64,000 bases of DNA from an uncultured Phycisphaerales bacterium (GCA_903857265.1 CAIODZ010000063.1:1-64000), one strand, 5' to 3'; positions 52,520 through 62,162 are shown, numbered from the stretch's first letter. Notes: generated by a model not told the origin, from the letters alone. Program-made: numbers and translations.

Positions 52520-53949
52520 GCTAGGTGGTATCACCACCTACCAAAATTAAGACTTCCGAATCATATACCTAACGTACATATTTACGCTAGGTGGCATCGC
52601 CACCTACCGAACACCTCCCCCTCCCGTAAATCTTAACAATGTTTTTGTCGTGTTATGCTAGGTGGCGCTACAACCTACTGAACCTGCCGAAATTAACGCT
52701 GAGGAGATTATTTCGACCTATATACCCAATGTGCCTATTTGCGCTAGGTGGCATCACCACCTACCAAACACCAACCTCTCCAATTTTATATCCTGATAAA
52801 TAATTCCCGCATACCCGCTATGTGCCATCACCACTTACCGAACGCCTTTTCCCCCCTCGTAAATCTTAACAATGTTTTCGAACCATATAGCTAACGTACC
52901 CATTTGCGCTAGGTGGCATCACCACCTACCAAACACCCTCCCTTCCTGTAAATCTTAACAATGTTTCTGTCGTGTCATGCTAGATGGTACCGCCACCTAC
53001 CAAACGCCTCCCCCCTCCTGTAAATCTTAACAATATTTTTGTCGTGTTATGCTAGGTGGCACTACAACCTACTGAACCTGCCGAAATTAACGCTGATAAG
53101 ATTATTTCGAATCATATACCCAACGTGCCTATTTGCGCTAGGTGGCTTCACCACCTACCTAATACCAACATCCAAATTCCCAGTCCTGACAAATGATTCG
53201 CGCACCTGCTCTGGTGCAGTTTTACGACGAAGACGGGTGTAATTAGTGGTTAAAAAAATATCTGCCTTTTATGCGCTAGGTGGTATTGACAGGTAGTGAA
53301 ATCTTATTATCATAAATTACATGAATGCCGCCTTTTTCAGAAATTGGACAAATCAGGCCCGCAGGGGTTTTCTCGAACTTTCTATCCTCAATGATATACG
53401 CAACCGCAGAATGTATGGCTATGAAATAGAACGAAAGTTCCGCAAATCCTTCGGCCTTTTCATAAGTGAAGGCACTATCTACATCATTCTCCGTAGATTC
53501 AAACGCAATGGACTTGTAGAAACCACCCAAACCAAATCCCCGGATGGCCCAAAAAGAAAATACTACCAGCTCACAGATTCCGGCCGGGAAACTCTTTCTC
53601 AGATGAATATCCTCTGGCAATCGATCAGGCGTCAAGCCGACTCAATAGAACAAGGCAAATAATCTTCCTATGTTTATCTTATTAATTTCCGCATCCCATA
53701 TCTGCATCTCGTATCTGCACTAGGTGGCATAACCACCTACCAGAATCAGACGCCCCCGAACTATATACTCAACATACTTATTTATGCTAGGTGGCGTCAC
53801 CACTTACCAAAATTAAGACTCCCAAACTATATAACCAATGTACCTATTTGCGCTAGGTGGTATCACCACCTACCAAACACCAACCTCTCCAATTCTTATA
53901 TCCCAATAAATAATTCCTGTACATGCGCTAGGTGGTATGACCACCTAGC
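52520..53949. repeat. 14-copy palindromic CTAGGTGG/CCACCTA repeat array
   Basis: A 23-base element made of GCTAGGTGG, a 5-base loop and CCACCTACC recurs at 52520, 52586, 52657, 52743, 52817, 52908, 52979, 53051, 53137, 53275, 53719, 53786, 53852 and 53927. Centres are mostly 66-91 bases apart. Spacers fall into a few recurring types (for example CCAATGTACCTATTTGCG before, CAAACACCAACCTCTCCAAT after; or TAAATCTTAACAATGTTTTT before), so whole blocks were duplicated: units 1/12, 4/13 and 5/14 match. Copy 10 is degenerate. Not CRISPR: spacers are similar to each other. Confidence 0.85.
53321..53662 (+). CDS. PadR-family transcriptional regulator
   Basis: 113 residues. RRGFLELSILNDIRNRRMYG, YEIERKFRKSFGLFISEGTI, YIILRRFKRNGLVETTQ and GPKRKYYQLTDSGRETL form the PadR winged helix. 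A short helical C-terminus follows for dimerisation. Ligands and targets are unknown. It lies inside the palindrome array, between copies 10 and 11. A weak start context; the first ATG is used. It might regulate itself through the flanking palindromes (inference). Confidence 0.8.
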   Translation: MNAAFFRNWTNQARRGFLELSILNDIRNRRMYGYEIERKFRKSFGLFISEGTIYIILRRFKRNGLVETTQTKSPDGPKRKYYQLTDSGRETLSQMNILWQSIRRQADSIEQGK

Positions 53950-53962
53950 ATTTTTATGTTAA

Positions 53963-54373
53963 TTATTGATTTCTTCGGGAATCCAGGAACGCCTGCAAAA
54001 TTTCCGCGGCGGCCAACGCATCTATTCGGCGTTTTTTCCCTTTGCGGGTCAGATCCATATCAATCATCTTCCCCTCGGCGGCGAAGGTGCTTAATCGCTC
54101 ATCCTGAAAGAAAACGGGAGTGTCAATCTGCTTTTTAATCTGCTCGGCGAACGCCTGGACTTTTTTTGCCTGCGGGCCAACCGAATCATCCATATTCAAA
54201 GGCAGACCCAGGACAAGGGCACCAACATTTTCTGCTTTGACGACTTCGATAATTTTGCTGATTAGCTCGGTTGAGGTGGGAATCGCCATAAGAGGCGAGA
54301 CAAAAGTCTCCGTCTGATCGCAAATCGCAAGGCCTGTAATCTTGTTTCCGTAATCGATTGAAAGGTATCGCAT
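53963..54373 (-). CDS. ruvX: Putative Holliday junction resolvase / pre-16S nuclease YqgF
   Basis: ATG 54373 (MRYLSIDYGNKITG), 8 bases after the manC stop. 136 residues. RYLSIDYGNKITGLAICD carries the first catalytic aspartate; VGALVLGLPLNMDDSVGPQA, PVFFQDERLSTFAAE and RIDALAAAEILQAFLD complete the RNase H-like fold with the E and D ligands. Involved in 16S rRNA 5' processing in bacteria. A fragment of its 3' end is duplicated at 52367. Confidence 0.92.
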   Translation of the reverse strand: MRYLSIDYGNKITGLAICDQTETFVSPLMAIPTSTELISKIIEVVKAENVGALVLGLPLNMDDSVGPQAKKVQAFAEQIKKQIDTPVFFQDERLSTFAAEGKMIDMDLTRKGKKRRIDALAAAEILQAFLDSRRNQ

Positions 54374-54380
54374 GGTTCGA

Positions 54381-55469
54381 CTACAGAAACTTATCGCCTG
54401 TGCGTTTCTCAATAAGCTCAAGCAATTCTTTTAGCCGATATGCCTTATCGACAGGACAGACCAGCGTCGCGTCGGGGCTGTGGGCGACAACCATATTTTC
54501 AAGTCCTATGCCCGCTATCAGGTGTCCTGCGTCCTCGGTTACAAATACGCCTGATTCGCAATCGAGCAGCTCGGATTGTTCCGCGACGACGATATTATTG
54601 TTTTTGTCGGACTGTATTATATCGGCAAGAGCGGCAAACGAGCCGAGGTCGAGCCAGCGGCAGTCGAGTTTGATGGCGTGGACGCCCGGCGCTTTTTCCA
54701 TCACGGAAAAATCGATACTTATTTTGGGCAGCTTCGGGAAAAAATCGTTGAGCGCCTGCTCCTGATTCGGCCCATCCCATGCGCCGGCAATTTTGCGGAG
54801 CGGCTCCATAGCGTCGGGGAGGTATTTGTTAATATGGGCGAGGATGGTTTTGGCCTTCCAGACAAAAATGCCCGAATTCCAGAAGTATTTGCCTTCAGCC
54901 AAGTACCGCCGGGCGGTCTCTTCGCTGGGTTTTTCCTTGAAGCTATCGACGGTGAAGATTTCGTTTTTGCAGTTGGGGCATTTTTTCGGTGCGGAGCATT
55001 TAATATAACCCAGTTGCGTACTGGGGGATGTAGGATTAATGCCAAAGGTAATCAAGCGGTCTGGGTTGGCGTTGATGAAGGTCAATGCGTCTTTTATCGC
55101 CTGCTGGAAAACTTCAGACGGCTCAATAACCTGGTCGGCGGTAACGACCGCCATCGAGGCGTCTGGGTCGAACTTGGCTAATATCGAAGCCGCGAGCCCT
55201 ATCGCGCCGGTGGTATCGCGGACGACGGGCTCGGCGATTACATTATTATACGGCAGGCCCGTAACTGATTCGCGAACCGTATCCGAATAGCCAGAGTTCG
55301 TTAGGACGATGATGTTGCGGGCGTCGAAGATGGGTGAGAGGCGGTTGAAGCAGAGACGCAGAAGGTTCTGGCCCTGGAATAGTTTGAGGACCTGTTTGGG
55401 ACGTGTTTTGCGACTGAGAGGCCAAAGACGTTTGCCCGTGCCGCCCGCCATTATTACCGCGTAATTCAT
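54381..55469 (-). CDS. manC: Mannose-1-phosphate guanylyltransferase
   Basis: 362 residues. MNYAVIMAGGTGKRLWPLSR, TRPKQVLKLF, VVTADQVIEPSEVFQQA, STQLGYIKC, FKEKPSEETARRYLAEG, FWNSGIFVWKAKTIL and DWLDLGSF-like (CRWLDLGSF) are the ManC nucleotidyltransferase motifs. There is no phosphomannose isomerase domain. It makes GDP-mannose in the cytoplasm for glycans such as those inferred at 35-49 kb. Possibly co-transcribed with ruvX (8-base gap). Confidence 0.92.
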   Translation of the reverse strand: MNYAVIMAGGTGKRLWPLSRKTRPKQVLKLFQGQNLLRLCFNRLSPIFDARNIIVLTNSGYSDTVRESVTGLPYNNVIAEPVVRDTTGAIGLAASILAKFDPDASMAVVTADQVIEPSEVFQQAIKDALTFINANPDRLITFGINPTSPSTQLGYIKCSAPKKCPNCKNEIFTVDSFKEKPSEETARRYLAEGKYFWNSGIFVWKAKTILAHINKYLPDAMEPLRKIAGAWDGPNQEQALNDFFPKLPKISIDFSVMEKAPGVHAIKLDCRWLDLGSFAALADIIQSDKNNNIVVAEQSELLDCESGVFVTEDAGHLIAGIGLENMVVAHSPDATLVCPVDKAYRLKELLELIEKRTGDKFL

Positions 55470-55821
55470 AGTTTGACTCCGCTAATTAACCGCTGCGTTT
55501 GCCACATAGAATACTTATATTTTAGCCACAAAAAGCACACCTCTGCCTACCGCCTGCATCCCCGAAAAAATAAGGTGGGCAAGGAGAACACAGAAAATTC
55601 AATATTTTTTTAGATACTGATTCCTTCGACTGGTTCGACAAGCTCACCGCAGGCAAGCTCAGGACAGGTTGCCCAGATTATCACCGCGTAATTCATAGTT
55701 CGACCTTGCTCACTACAGGTATTTCGACCTCGCTCACTTACAGACCAAAGACATAAAACGTAAGCATTTTGACAGGATTTTAGCACAGGATTAGAAAAAG
55801 ACAATAGCGCTGATGAGTAAT
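55470..55821. other. Intergenic with partial manC 5' duplicate
   Basis: A 27-base copy of the manC start region (55678-55704, ACCGCGTAATTCATAGTT) lies after a CTTCGAC...GCTCAGGACAGG dispersed repeat (55625-55668). No functional gene. Confidence 0.55.
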
Positions 55822-58200
55822 CTACGAAGGATTCCCGTTTGCGACCAATTGCTTAACCTGTAGCGCCCGTGGGCCGGCTGCCTCGCAAAGCCCAATAAAG
55901 ACAATTTCATTGGGCTGAATAATTATATCCAGGAATTGAACGCTGTCTGAATTCGTTTTGAGTATCGAGTACTTACCGTCTCTGACGCAATACAGGAAAG
56001 GACTGGCTTCCGGACGCAAACCCAGTTGGCGAAAGTCAAGCGATGGTTTTATGGAGATGGGGTCTTTGGAGATGTTCACGAAAACGAAACCGCTGTCTCC
56101 ATCCGGGGCGTGCCAGGCAGAGTGCATAATGCCGGGGACTTGCATATAAGGAGCCGAATCGGTGTTTCCCAAAGCGTTTCCCAGCGGCACGGTTGTCGAA
56201 GGACAGGTGAACGAGAGCGGACGCTGCATTCGGCCATATACGAGAAAATCTTTCGCATAGGATGTTCGGGCTTTGCCAATACTCTTCCACAATTTCAAGG
56301 CAGGCCGGTCATCAAATTGTTCTGTTTTAATCCATGTGTTTTGCAATGGAATTTCTCCCCAAACGAACATCCTTGCCATACATAGGATGTTATATTCGGG
56401 ATGGGGCGAAGCTAATCCAAGATAATATTGCCCCTGGCTGACAATATAGTTGTGATAAACATAGTTAAAAAGAGGAATTATTTCGCTGGTACCGTCCCAG
56501 AGTCCTCGTTCCTTCAAGCCGACTTCCGAAAAAACATCGCGCCAGTAGTGAGCAACATCAAGATAAGGAATATAAATCTCGGCAATACCTTCACTGGTAA
56601 AACAGACATTCGGATTCACATTACGGCACGCAGCCACGGTTTGACTAAGTATTTTGAGCCATGCATCTGTGGTCCACTTTCCAACACCGGCAGAATGGCC
56701 ATGAGTGATATCAAAACAGGGGCCATTCTGAGGCGGTTGGGGAAAGCAGTCAAATTGAATGAGGTCGCTCCCGTGCTTAGTCAGCTCCACTGCAACTTCC
56801 TCCAGGTGCTTTCCCCAGAAGAGCGTGCCCGGACACATATATTGACACAAAAGAGAGGGGTTCCAATTATCCTCCCGCAAATTTCCCGCTTCATCCCGCA
56901 CTGCATAGGGCAGCGGTTTTTGTGATTTCCAGAGGTCGGTGTTCCTGTTCAACATCACAGCGCCAATATACGTGCATAACCGGCAACGATTCGCATGAAA
57001 GTCCGCCACGAGTTTATCGAAGCCGGCCCATCCCTCCGAGGGCGGAAAATAATCGCCCCAGGACCAGGCACTTTTGTTCTCCCAACCCCACAATTCAGTC
57101 AGCAATCCAGTTTCAGAATAACGCTGGTGATTTTGAGCCAGTTGGCTAACCTCTTCGAATGAGGTATTTTCCTTTTTAAAGTGAGCTTGCGTAACGAAGC
57201 AGCTTCCCACACCGCAGTCCGTCAGCCATGCGGGGGTGCTCCTTTCTTTCAGTGATTGTTTTGCCCACGGCTGGTTCAAAGCCCATTGTTTGTAAATATC
57301 GGCAGCCGTGTACCAGTCCCCTTCAAATACACCTACTATCATCGGATAGGGAGGAATGAAATCTGCGCCATACTTTATACCATCGCCATAGTGGTCGAAC
57401 GACATTAACGCCCATTGCTTATCCTGCCTGTTGAAACTAAAACCCTTGACGTATCCCTGACTGTCATAACAAGCAAAATAAAACCCGGCGTGGTTGTCGT
57501 AATAAGCAGCGAACTGCATATTTAAAAAACAGGACGGGTATGTATTACCGGTAACTTGCAGGTTTTTGGCAGGATTATGATAGAGACGACCTTCCAGCGT
57601 CGGCACAATAAGGCAATCGTCATTGCCATCCGTGCCAAGCTCCTGAATCCCGCTAATGAAGGGATATGCAACTTTCTCAATGGCGTATGGGCCGGTGTTA
57701 CGGACGCTGATTTTCCACGTGCTAAAGGGAGAGTCGTCGCGAACCGAAATCGTCGCACGCACGCTTGCCGGATAGGACTCTCCATTGTCCAAACTGATTT
57801 TTTCCCATAAAAGATGAAGGTTCAGCTCCTGCCCCACACGCTCTACCCTTACCAAACCGGGTTTGAAGAATCCAGCAGAGCGGGCATTGTCCGTCCAGGC
57901 GCGTTTACCTTCTTTTGTGTAAACACCCACGCCCCAAAGCGTGTGATAACAATTCACTTTCTCTTTTTTCAGGTCCACGCCGGATTTTTTGTGGAGAAGC
58001 GTCAGCAATTCACCGTTCTGGGAAGAAAACCGCATCTCAAGGAAACGATTGCCTAAGCGGATATTGCCATCGTCTTTGCTGAAATACGCCTGATTTTCTG
58101 AACTCCCATGCCCAATGGTATTGGCCAAAGCACAAACGAATGTCCCAACAAGAATAACCACTGCAAGGGAAGCCGGAATCAGATGGACTTTCTTTATCAT
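55822..58200 (-). CDS. Secreted DUF6259-like glycoside-hydrolase-type protein
   Basis: ATG 58200 is used (MIKKVHLIPASLAVVILVGT, a signal peptide); no clear ribosome site. 792 residues. N-terminal beta-sandwich (NGELLTLLHKKSGVDLKKEK), then a TIM-barrel-like region with LTELWGWENKSAWSWGDYFP, LIQFDCFPQPPQNGPCFDIT, VCFTSEGIAEIYIPYLDVAH and a C-terminal beta domain (GIMHSAWHAPDGDSGFVFVN). D in IQFDCF and E in FTSEG are candidate catalytic residues by position. This matches the DUF6259 / GH36-like planctomycete family. Polysaccharide substrate unknown. Confidence 0.65.
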   Translation of the reverse strand: MIKKVHLIPASLAVVILVGTFVCALANTIGHGSSENQAYFSKDDGNIRLGNRFLEMRFSSQNGELLTLLHKKSGVDLKKEKVNCYHTLWGVGVYTKEGKRAWTDNARSAGFFKPGLVRVERVGQELNLHLLWEKISLDNGESYPASVRATISVRDDSPFSTWKISVRNTGPYAIEKVAYPFISGIQELGTDGNDDCLIVPTLEGRLYHNPAKNLQVTGNTYPSCFLNMQFAAYYDNHAGFYFACYDSQGYVKGFSFNRQDKQWALMSFDHYGDGIKYGADFIPPYPMIVGVFEGDWYTAADIYKQWALNQPWAKQSLKERSTPAWLTDCGVGSCFVTQAHFKKENTSFEEVSQLAQNHQRYSETGLLTELWGWENKSAWSWGDYFPPSEGWAGFDKLVADFHANRCRLCTYIGAVMLNRNTDLWKSQKPLPYAVRDEAGNLREDNWNPSLLCQYMCPGTLFWGKHLEEVAVELTKHGSDLIQFDCFPQPPQNGPCFDITHGHSAGVGKWTTDAWLKILSQTVAACRNVNPNVCFTSEGIAEIYIPYLDVAHYWRDVFSEVGLKERGLWDGTSEIIPLFNYVYHNYIVSQGQYYLGLASPHPEYNILCMARMFVWGEIPLQNTWIKTEQFDDRPALKLWKSIGKARTSYAKDFLVYGRMQRPLSFTCPSTTVPLGNALGNTDSAPYMQVPGIMHSAWHAPDGDSGFVFVNISKDPISIKPSLDFRQLGLRPEASPFLYCVRDGKYSILKTNSDSVQFLDIIIQPNEIVFIGLCEAAGPRALQVKQLVANGNPS

Positions 58201-58270
58201 ACAACAAATTGTAACCGGACCGTGCTTTAATACAAGCCACAACCGGAACGAAGTAATTGTTGATTTACAA

Positions 58271-59701
58271 TCAAATCACGAAGTTGGCGTCGAATTCAGT
58301 TTTGGCGCGAATCTCGGCGGCAAAATCGGCATAAGACCTGTCCGGGGTGTATTGGCCTGCTTTGCCCATAAGCGCGAAAGTCGCCTGCTTGCCTAATTCA
58401 ACAGCGGGCTGGTCATACGTATTGACGTCCAAAAGAGCGCCGGCAAATGAGGTCGTCGCCTCGAACAGGAATATAAACTGGCCAACGGTATAGGCGTCGA
58501 TTTTGGGGAACAGCACCGTTACGCAGGGACGATTGCTCTCGCATAAAGCAAATTCGGTTGCCTTTTTCTCGGCGTTGAGCAATTCGCCCATATCTTTTTT
58601 GGCAAGGTAGTTAAGCTCACGAGCGCATTTGGGCGGAGCGGGAATCCTGATTTTTCTGCCAAAATCCTGAATCTCAAGAAGCGTAAAAATCTTGTCGTTT
58701 GGGCCTTCGCGATAGAGCTGAACCTGGCTGTGCTGGTCGGTTGCGCCGAGGGCTTTTACTGGAGTCGGGCCTACATAAGCTTCGCCGCCATCGAGGAAGT
58801 ATTTCTTGCCAAGCGATTCCGCCCAAAGCTGGCGATACCAGTCGGCGAAACTGTAAAGTGCGGAGCTGTAGGGCATCATCACGGATATTCTTTTGTTGCG
58901 ATTGTAATAGTGAATTTGAATTGCGGCGTTGATTGCTGCGGGGTTTTTGAAGAAGTCGGGATTGGTGACGCGTGTGTGCATATCGGCTGCGCCTGCGAGA
59001 AGCTGGTCGATATTTATGCCCGTCATAGCTGCGCTGAAAAGGCCCACGGCTGAAAGGACGCTGAATCGCCCCCCTACTCCATCGGGAACGACGAGCGTGT
59101 GCAGGCCCGCGTCGGTTGCGATTTTGCGGAGCGTGCCTTTTTCGAGGTCGGTGGTCGCGACGACGCGGTCTTTGAGTTTTTCTTTGCCGAAGCGGGTTTC
59201 GAGCATTTTCTGGACAATCATAAATTGCGAGGCGGTTTCAGCGGTTTGGCCCGATTTGCTGATGACGTTGAAGACCGTTTTGCCTAAGCGAGGCGTGATG
59301 AAATCCATAAATGAGCCGAAATGCGCGGGGTCAATGTTGTCGAAGACGAAAAGACGCGGCCCCTTGCGCTTGTTGTTGTCGAGGTTATAGGTAAATGGAT
59401 TGAGTGCGTTTTGCAGGGCGATATTGCCCAGCGCCGAGCCGCCTATGCCGAGGACGACGAGGTTTTCGCATTTGGGCTTGAAGTGTTTGACTAACGCCTT
59501 GACGCTTTTGGCGATTTGCGGGTCGCCCGGGAGAAGGCCATAGCGAGAGTTGCCTGTGAGGATTTCGTCTTTGATTTTGGGAATGAGGGGCGTTGTCTGT
59601 TTGGCTAATTCATCTAACTGCTGCGCGGTTATGCCGTGTTCCGGGCCGATTACGTCAGCCAGAACATTTTTATAGTAGAACTGAATTTGTTTGCCAGCCA
59701 T
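58271..59701 (-). CDS. pgi: Glucose-6-phosphate isomerase
   Basis: 476 residues, GAAAGGA upstream. CENLVVLGIGGSALGNIALQ, FNVISKSGQTAETASQFMIV, VVPDGVGGRFSVLSAVGLFS, GATDQHSQVQLYREGPNDK and a C-terminal lysine region (NTYDQPAVELGKQATFA) are the sugar-isomerase motifs of the Bacillus/Thermotoga type. Converts glucose-6-phosphate and fructose-6-phosphate in the cytoplasm. Feeds the mannose (manC) and UDP-glucose branches. Confidence 0.94.
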   Translation of the reverse strand: MAGKQIQFYYKNVLADVIGPEHGITAQQLDELAKQTTPLIPKIKDEILTGNSRYGLLPGDPQIAKSVKALVKHFKPKCENLVVLGIGGSALGNIALQNALNPFTYNLDNNKRKGPRLFVFDNIDPAHFGSFMDFITPRLGKTVFNVISKSGQTAETASQFMIVQKMLETRFGKEKLKDRVVATTDLEKGTLRKIATDAGLHTLVVPDGVGGRFSVLSAVGLFSAAMTGINIDQLLAGAADMHTRVTNPDFFKNPAAINAAIQIHYYNRNKRISVMMPYSSALYSFADWYRQLWAESLGKKYFLDGGEAYVGPTPVKALGATDQHSQVQLYREGPNDKIFTLLEIQDFGRKIRIPAPPKCARELNYLAKKDMGELLNAEKKATEFALCESNRPCVTVLFPKIDAYTVGQFIFLFEATTSFAGALLDVNTYDQPAVELGKQATFALMGKAGQYTPDRSYADFAAEIRAKTEFDANFVI

Positions 59702-59879
59702 TTTTGTTTTCCTTTCAGTTATTTATACGCTTATCCCCAGTATAATTACGGGAAGAAATAGTGTAGTGCTTTTAGGAGGATTTTCAATCAAAAACCGGGG
59801 GCCACCAAGACACTAAGATTTTGTTTTTTACTTTTAATTTTTTCCGCCATAAACTCTTTCGGATCAAAGTGAGTCCCGA

Positions 59880-60737
59880 TCACGCTTGGTGATTCTCTTT
59901 TCTTAAAATATTATAATTTTGCAAGATAGCTGGGCATAATATTTCCGACTCTTTGTAATTTGTAGTTATAAAAGTACGATCAGGCAATGTTTCCAAACCT
60001 ATGATCAAATCTCCAATTCCCTGCGTGCATATTTCATAACAAACATCCATATTTCCTTTTTCATAAAACATTTCAAGGAATTCTTGAATAGTTTTTAATT
60101 CTTCTGTTTTTCTTTCGTCATTGTTGTCGATCCTTCTAAGATACTCTAATAATTTTAATGCACGTTCTTTTTCTCCTATAAGCATCTTCTGTAAAGTGCA
60201 ATTATATTTTGAACTGCATTTGCTATATGGTGTCTTTACTTCAATATTAAATACATTTCCACATTCCAAGGGCTCTTTATTGCTAAAAAAACAATGAGTC
60301 CTATCATCTAAAGGTAAAACTAAATCCTCTTCAAATGATTCGTAAAGTTCAGGAATTAAGATTCTTAAATAATCACATAAGGCCTGAGCCAATTTTTTAT
60401 CTCTTTCAATCTGATTCAGGCCTTCGAAATCAACACTGTTGTGATTAATATGAAAAACGGCTATTATGTCATCTATGCGTTGTTTATATCTTTTGTGAAA
60501 GTTCCCATATCGAGATAGCCATTCAACGCTTTGGTAATATGATCCTGTTGAATATAATTTTGCTTGAAATGAGCAACAATCATTTATTAAAGCTGATATA
60601 TATTCTCTTTTAACATATGTGCTGGCATGAAGAGAATCTGCCCCCCTTTTTAATTCGAGGAATTTTTCTCTTATTAAATCATAAGGCCGCTTCTGGGCTT
60701 TATGAAAGAATATTGTAGTGTCAAGCTGTAGCTTCAC
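59880..60737 (-). CDS. PIN-like domain protein (third gene of AT-rich cassette)
   Basis: GTG 60737 has GAGG eight bases upstream and is preferred to TTG 60752. 285 residues. VKLQLDTTIFFHKAQ at the start and GIGDLIIGLETLPDRTFITT NYKESEILC at the end have the PIN pattern: first-strand aspartate, then GD-I-A, T-N-K-D-like box before the last strand. The middle (KRGADSLHASTYVKREYISA) carries further acidic residues. PIN domains are RNases, often toxins. Overlaps the preceding gene by 17 bases. Confidence 0.55.
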   Translation of the reverse strand: MKLQLDTTIFFHKAQKRPYDLIREKFLELKRGADSLHASTYVKREYISALINDCCSFQAKLYSTGSYYQSVEWLSRYGNFHKRYKQRIDDIIAVFHINHNSVDFEGLNQIERDKKLAQALCDYLRILIPELYESFEEDLVLPLDDRTHCFFSNKEPLECGNVFNIEVKTPYSKCSSKYNCTLQKMLIGEKERALKLLEYLRRIDNNDERKTEELKTIQEFLEMFYEKGNMDVCYEICTQGIGDLIIGLETLPDRTFITTNYKESEILCPAILQNYNILRKENHQA

Positions 60738-61341
60738 GAAAAAAATCCTCAATTTCTTTTTTTAGATCAGTATCTTTTTTTAATAATGGTATAAATGAAA
60801 TATGTGAATTGCGAAATTTTTTACGAATTTTTTTCAAATCATCGCTATTAATTTTTTTACACATACATGTTAAGGCTTCAATTATAGTTGCTATTGTGCT
60901 TTGATTAATAGCTTCCATATCTAAATAAGTAATGCCAATTTCAATCATTTGGAATAAGTCATAGTAATATTTTTCTCTTCTACTTTTTAGATTTTTTAAT
61001 TCACGGAATATACTTAAAAATGAAGCACGTATTTGTTCAATCGCTGGAATGTCTTTCCAGAGATCGTTAACCTCGATCTTAGTCAATAATTGTATTAATT
61101 CGATGCTACGCTTGTATTCTTCAATAAATACAGAGCTTTCAATTTGACGATATCCTGTCTTTTCTGTATGCTCTTGCGCTGTTTCACCAGTTGATAAATT
61201 ATAATTATTTGTAATATTATATACATTTTGATATACAGGAGTCCCCTCTTGTCCAGATATTGTATCTGGCATCTTTATCATTTCACTGCTTTTAGTGGCA
61301 ATATCACCAATCCGATCAAATCTGTTATTTAACTGCACCAT
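60721..61341 (-). CDS. Unrecognised protein (second gene of AT-rich cassette)
   Basis: 206 residues. Asparagine-rich start (VYQNVYNITNNYNLSTGETA), like the N-terminal tags of some conflict-system effectors with nnINnN repeats, then a helical body (FIEEYKRSIELIQLLTKIEV, REKYYYDLFQMIEIGITYLD). One base after the stop of the first cassette gene, and overlapping the third. AT-rich. No family recognised. Confidence 0.6.
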   Translation of the reverse strand: MVQLNNRFDRIGDIATKSSEMIKMPDTISGQEGTPVYQNVYNITNNYNLSTGETAQEHTEKTGYRQIESSVFIEEYKRSIELIQLLTKIEVNDLWKDIPAIEQIRASFLSIFRELKNLKSRREKYYYDLFQMIEIGITYLDMEAINQSTIATIIEALTCMCKKINSDDLKKIRKKFRNSHISFIPLLKKDTDLKKEIEDFFREATA

Positions 61342-61342
61342 T

Positions 61343-62065
61343 TTATTGCCTCGGACTATTAATAATGTGAGAAATGTTACTCTTTACTTTGTTATAGCAT
61401 TTGCCCATAAATTCAGATAAATCTGTATCAACAGGAGGAGCGTCTTCAATGTAAAAATCCAGATCAATCAAAAGACAATACTTTGGAGAAAATTCTTCGG
61501 TTTCTTTGTCTTTGGGGTTGATTATATAATCACTTTGCCTATGGGCAGCATTTAAGCTAACCCTTATTTTCTCTGAGCCATCGCTTATAATTATTATTGG
61601 ATCAGATGCCTTTATTTCGCTGCCAAATCCTTCGAATCGAGTAACTGCAATATCAAAAATAGATGATTTATTAATAATTGAACTGGCGTCATCTTCACTA
61701 TCGGTTTTATGTATAAACCATAGCCTAAAACCAATACGAGAAAGTTTCTTAATATCAAGATTTTGTTTTACGGAGTCAAATAAAATAGGAACATATTTTT
61801 TAAAGAAATTAATATTATGCAAATTTTGAGAGGCAAGTATTGTTCTTTGGTATCCAAAAGAGAATTCTGTAAATGGTGAATCATCTGTTTTTAATACGCA
61901 TTCTTGTCCGCCTCTTAATTCTTTAAAATCAAATTTTCCTTCAGTCTTACTAATGATATCTAGGATGCATTTTCCACAGTTGTCCCAATATAGATAACTT
62001 TGGGGATGTTTTATCTCGAGCACACAGCGATTTAATCTTAAACTGTCAAAAGTTATAGATGCCAT
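61343..62065 (-). CDS. TIGR04255-like protein (first gene of AT-rich cassette)
   Basis: 240 residues, GGAGAAAAC before the ATG. FSFGYQRTILASQ, IKKLSRIGFRLWFIH, CLLIDLDFYIEDAPPVDTDL and SEFMGKCYNKVKSNISHIIN resemble the sporadically distributed TIGR04255 family: central 'RIGLR-x-x' strand, 'D-D-x-x' and a C-terminal helix of the same kind. The resemblance is from pattern, not a search. The family is often found in mobile or defence islands. AT-rich against neighbours pgi and the TAXI gene. Confidence 0.5.
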   Translation of the reverse strand: MASITFDSLRLNRCVLEIKHPQSYLYWDNCGKCILDIISKTEGKFDFKELRGGQECVLKTDDSPFTEFSFGYQRTILASQNLHNINFFKKYVPILFDSVKQNLDIKKLSRIGFRLWFIHKTDSEDDASSIINKSSIFDIAVTRFEGFGSEIKASDPIIIISDGSEKIRVSLNAAHRQSDYIINPKDKETEEFSPKYCLLIDLDFYIEDAPPVDTDLSEFMGKCYNKVKSNISHIINSPRQ

Positions 62066-62162
62066 CTGTTTTCTCCTTGAATTTCTCTAAATCATATTAC
62101 CTTAAACTCAACCGTCGCCGCCTTAAAAAGCTGTTTTCTCCAAATCAACTATAGATTTTTAT

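Noticed and set aside
52520-53949. Possible CRISPR array from regularly spaced repeats
   Set aside because: Repeats are imperfect palindromes, spacers are longer (about 43-68 bases) and resemble one another, and no cas gene is present.
55610-55804. 64-residue ORF beginning like manC (MNYAVI)
   Set aside because: Only a ~27-base copy of the manC start next to a dispersed repeat; no downstream manC sequence.
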